A stretch of DNA of 64,000 bases, taken from contig MNCI01012713.1 in NCBI GenBank assembly GCA_015680685.1, forward strand, positions 686,345-750,344. Reading direction: 5' to 3'. The notes beneath the pieces were generated by a model. That model worked only from the letters and a program-made list of their open reading frames with translations. It did not search any database and was not told where the DNA came from. A program made the translations under genes and the position numbers. Source of the DNA: Gnetum montanum (taxonomy: Eukaryota; Streptophyta; Gnetopsida; Gnetales; Gnetaceae). Below, piece after piece: positions 60,815-64,000 of the stretch; the first letter of the stretch is position 1, and each line of letters starts with the position of its first letter.

Positions 60815-61133
60815 AACTTTATTTGTTACAAGTAGGTATTATAAGAACTGCATAGACTAGGCAATTGAACAAAATAAGAACTCTCAACAACTCACAGTAC
60901 TTGGCAAAGTTGGCTGAATCTCTTTAAGATAAGTCATTTATAGTTTTACACACAACCCAATCGTTTCATTTTTCACAACAGCACACCGCAACAGCACACA
61001 TACATACTCACATTAACTACTGAGTCTATTTGGAGGTATCTAAGCCTTGGTGTTGCCAGAGACCAGCAAGCACCTAAATCCTGTTCAAGGACACTCATTG
61101 GCGGTCACGTTTCAAACGGTCGCCAACACTTTG

Positions 61134-62571
61134 AGTGTAGTGATATCTAGTGCAAATGTCACAAGTGCATTGAGACTCTCAACAATATGATCAATGAACA
61201 CTTCTACTATGATCTCCTATCCTTGGTGCTACATTTGCAATATAGTTTTCCCTTTGCCCTCTTCTAAGCACACCGAGAAGCTTGCAACGTTCCTAGAGAT
61301 TTCTAGGAGTGACTGTTGTTCTATGAGAGATACTATGACCTCTCTACCACTCATATTCTACATCATAGGCAACTAGGTTCTTTGGGTTGAGAAAATGGAT
61401 CCACCTCGACCCATCAAACTGATTGTTTGGCCACCTCATTTAGGTGACTCATTGCTAGTCTGTAGACAAATGGGTCCTCATCACTCGTGCTTGCTCGTTG
61501 CTGTTGTTCACTTAAGAGCCATTTTCTATATTTTTGTAATCATTGGATGGTTGTAGTAATGTCTAGTACAGTTCTTTGAGTGGTAGGTGGAGGTGGTGAT
61601 CACTGCTACTCTTCTTGAATAGTGGTTGCAAGCATCTTATCCTTCATCATTTCTACCCAGTTGGCAATTGGAACAATTTTGACTATGTCATTGGTGTAAT
61701 GGACTATCCCTCCCTTTTGATAGGGTTTTTTGATGAGGCATGGGAAGGGGAGTACCTTTATTTTGCATTTATTTTCTTTAAACTGCTTCTCCATCTTTAG
61801 ATAGATTAGCTGTGAAAGGTTGACTAGGAATCTCCCACTTAGAGCAACACATGCTTGGGTAAAGAAGGTAGTGATTTTGCTTATCCTCATCATGGGATTA
61901 AGGTGGAAGGTTGAAATCTTATAATAAATCCTCTCTACCAATGTGAGTGCACCAAACTCCTTACGATTAACACCATAACATTGTTGCACCTATTCTTTCT
62001 TAATATTAGGATCTGCCTACATTAAGATCTTAGTAACATTTTCCCCAGTTTTAGGTAACCCAAGCACTATAGCAGTAGCCTATGCCAAGTAGGACATTAA
62101 GATGTCCTTGATTTTCACTATTGATCTAGGATACCTATTATTCTAGAATATGAATGTCTCTTCCATGTACCACTCCCCAATGGAAGTGATGATTGGCCAC
62201 ATGGGAGAGGCCTTTAGCTAGTCCTACACTTCTCTTGGTGCATGCTCTAGGAAAGGGCCAAAATTTACCTCTTGGAGCACTGATTTTTTGACCTTCCTTG
62301 ATTTGATTTGATGTAGATAAGCCTTTGTTAAGGTCACCTTAACATTCGCCGGTTGTGCTGGCACATCATCCTAATGGGAGTGTTTTGTTGCTACTACTAG
62401 TTCTGGAATTTTTTGGATAGATTCCACTTGTACCTCTTCTCTAAGAAGACCTGTGGTGTGGATTGCAAGTGGTTCTTCTTGGGGCCATTCTTGGCCCCTT
62501 CCCATTCTAGGTCATTTCTCCCTTGGTTGGAATGGTCTTTCTTTCTGCATGTGCTTTCGTTTTAATGTCGT
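61134..62571 (-). pseudogene. Extra ORF of element D, N-terminal half
   Basis: Best-preserved copy of the globular N-terminal part. Reading leftwards: GRGQEWPQEEPLAIHTTGLL, VVATKHSHQDDVPAQPANVK, EWYMEETFIF, ATAIVLGLPKTGENVTKILM. A 127-codon open frame follows (61606-61989): YGVNRKEFGALTLVERIYYK, ISTFHLNPMMRISKITTFFT, then FLVNLSQLIYLKMEKQFKEN, KVLPFPCLIKKPYQKGGIVH. The codon aligned with the element C start (36739-36741) is ACG at 62569-62571, so the start is lost. Cut on the left by the insertion at 61128. Confidence 0.75.
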
Positions 62572-63009
62572 TTGCAGTCACAACACATCCATAGATTAGT
62601 AAATATAATGTGTAACTTTAGATTTTTGAATACCTTTTCTCATTAGTTTGTTACACTTTGGCTAAGGTTGGACCATGGCAGATTAATTATGTTATTTATT
62701 TTTTATATATTATAAATTCACTGAAGCTTATTGGAAAGGTTTAACTCTTGTAATTCAATGTTTGATAGTTGATTTTTCAGTTAAACCTTTGTGGGAGTTA
62801 GAAGAATTTGTGAAATATTTTTGTCAAAAATGGCACATTTGTAGCCACCATGATGAAGAGCTTACCTTCGGTAGCTACAAGGTCAAAGAATGAAGTGATT
62901 TGAATAAATGGTTTGTAAGTTATGGACTTTGGCAGGTTCTGGGCTCTAAAAATTTGAAAAACTCCTTTGAGGTTTATGAAAAAATGTAAAATTTTCCAAG
63001 TGTGGTCAT

Positions 63010-63115
63010 GCCTATTTATACTATTTTTCCCTTATGTCGATGGGGCCCTGTATACAAGGCCTCATATATAGATCAGCTTTGTTGACGAGGCCCTGTATAC
63101 ATGGCCCATTGATAA
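63010..63115 (-). promoter_or_regulatory. Internal U3-like promoter module of element D
   Basis: On the minus strand: AGGGCCTCGTCAACAAAG, then GGGCCCCATCGACATAAG, then AGTATAAATAGGCATG (TATA at 63013-63020). These are the same words as in this element's LTR U3 (CATCGATGGGGCC, GTTGATGAGGCC, ACTATAAATATGAG). About 440 bp upstream of the extra ORF. Confidence 0.65.
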
Positions 63116-63129
63116 AAATTTTCAAATAT

Positions 63130-64000
63130 CAATATCTCAAAAACTATAAGGAATGTTTCAATGAAATTAGGGTCCATGGAATCCCAAAAAAGCCAAGAAT
63201 ATGAGAAAATCATTGAAGAGGATCTTTGAAAGCTCAAAAATTAAAAAAAAATTATGGAGAACATATTTAATGAATAAAATATGTAAAGGAGCATATGGGC
63301 TGATGTGGAAGATGGGTGTACGAAAGATTCTAGTTGCAAGAATGCCTAGGATAAGGTGCTTAATGAACCCAACCAAGGGATATGCAAGTGGATCCTCCCC
63401 ATAGTAGGCACATGCCCTTTTTTCCCTTGCATAATCTCAACCTAAGGAGTCTATGGGCCCCAGAGGTGGCTAATGGTCAATGAAAGTTAAGAATCAAAGC
63501 CTAAAAGATTCTACCTAAGAATTCAAATACATCAAACCAAGACATGGAATCAAGAACATGGACATTGGTAGTGAGGTAAGTTATGAACAACATAAATGGA
63601 TGATGGAGAAGGTAGAATGGAATTTCAACTACGGTCATAAGAAGTCCCTTGTGGAGTTTATATTTAAAATGACCTGAGAGCTCCATCCTTAGTCCAGACC
63701 AAAACCAACCTCTTTCAGTGACTTTGCATTGCCACTCTAAGACTGATCCACTCCCTCAAGACACAAGAGTGCTCCCTTAAAGAGAAGAAAAGAGAAGTAG
63801 GAAGTGAGAGAGGGCCTTAGTTAGAGGGGACTTTTATGCATGGGTACATGTCTTTCTAGTCCCATAAACAATGCTTGTAGCTCAATTATTTATCTAAGGG
63901 ATGTGCTTTGAATTCCCATCATGTTTTTTTTTCTGTATTTTATTTTTGTTTTGTTTTTATTTTTTTAATTTTTGGATGGGAACCACACCATGCAAAAAAT
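63130..64000 (-). other. Untranslated region of element D
   Basis: Matches 37280-38240 of element C and in part 18870-19400 of element B. No coding frame is supported. Confidence 0.6.

Larger units (their letters stand above)
56976..61128. mobile_element. 4.15-kb insertion carrying host gene fragments, inside element D
   Basis: Bounded by TGTTGGC...GCCAACA and flanked by the perfect 5-bp duplication CTTTG (56971-56975, 61129-61133). Both flanks continue the extra ORF of element D. The inside holds a P450 fragment, an alpha-carbonic anhydrase fragment, a TATA-type promoter region and the N gap. No RT, integrase or transposase was seen, and the two ends are not long terminal repeats of each other. 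A 5-bp duplication with TG...CA ends suggests mobilisation by LTR-retrotransposon integrase. The part lost in the gap could hold more. Confidence 0.78.
54329..64000 (-). mobile_element. Element D: gypsy element of the C type, 3' half only (continues beyond the window)
   Basis: Minus strand. The 3' LTR is at the left end, followed rightwards by PPT, extra ORF (split by a 4.15-kb insertion), internal promoter, and the untranslated region shared with B and C. pol, gag and 5' LTR must lie to the right of 64000. It is inserted in the chromovirus pol; the left flank AAGAT (54324-54328) is the expected target duplication. Confidence 0.9.

Noticed and set aside
60464-60855. 120-123-codon open frames across 60496-60814
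   Set aside because: They consist of undetermined bases.
1-64000. CRISPR array, bacterial operon, prophage or tRNA gene
   Set aside because: No regularly spaced identical short repeats, no ribosome-binding-site-led gene series and no cloverleaf-like sequence were seen; the tRNA-related words are primer sites at LTR borders.

Overview
This is a repeat-dominated piece of a large plant nuclear genome, most likely a gymnosperm such as a conifer (inference). Reasons: AT-rich DNA, no intact protein-coding gene, intron-bearing gene remnants of plant families, and deeply decayed, nested Ty3/gypsy elements of the Athila/Tat type whose LTR copies differ mostly by transitions. No bacterial features, CRISPR arrays or tRNA genes were seen.

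Layout. 1-2.4 kb: minus-strand remnant of a BED zinc finger / DUF659 / hAT transposase-like gene, with a 329-bp tandem duplication at its 5' end. 3.8-5.6 kb: a ~1-kb foldback (two arms of about 0.5 kb) abutting a broken GT47 (exostosin/MUR3-like) glycosyltransferase fragment. 5.6-13.7 kb: gene-free DNA containing a second kind of LTR, interrupted by and duplicated around a solo gypsy LTR. 13.7-32.6 kb: plus-strand gypsy element A (gag plus an extra 3' ORF, no pol). Inside it, flanked by a perfect 5-bp target duplication, sits minus-strand element B (17.3-27.2 kb; gag-protease-RT-RNase H-integrase, all decayed). 32.8-44.9 kb: minus-strand element C (gag, protease, RT core deleted, integrase, extra ORF), again with a perfect 5-bp target duplication. 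45-50 kb: a decayed multi-exon gene of unknown family, a ~45-bp minisatellite and a 5S rRNA fragment. 50.5-54.3 kb: a chromovirus-like gypsy element, cut by minus-strand element D (54.3 kb to beyond the window end). D is itself interrupted by a 4.15-kb insertion (57.0-61.1 kb) that carries fragments of a cytochrome P450 and an alpha-carbonic anhydrase. One 319-bp run of N and five single N positions are present; four of the five separate near-identical direct repeats and look like assembly joins.

How it fits together. A, B, C, D and the solo LTR belong to one LTR family (ends TGATGAG...CTCATCA, tRNA-Asp-type primer site, same R/U5). They fall into two U3 types: GATATC-rich (A, B, solo) and GTTGAYGRGGCC-rich (C, D). 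A, C and D carry an extra ORF downstream of the pol position (a globular N-terminal part seen in C and D, followed by a coiled coil). Each has a TATA-containing module just upstream of that ORF, and the module uses the same motif type as that element's own LTR. This is the most interesting pattern in the window. The insertions can be ordered: the A and chromovirus insertions came first, then B into A and D into the chromovirus, then the gene-fragment element into D.
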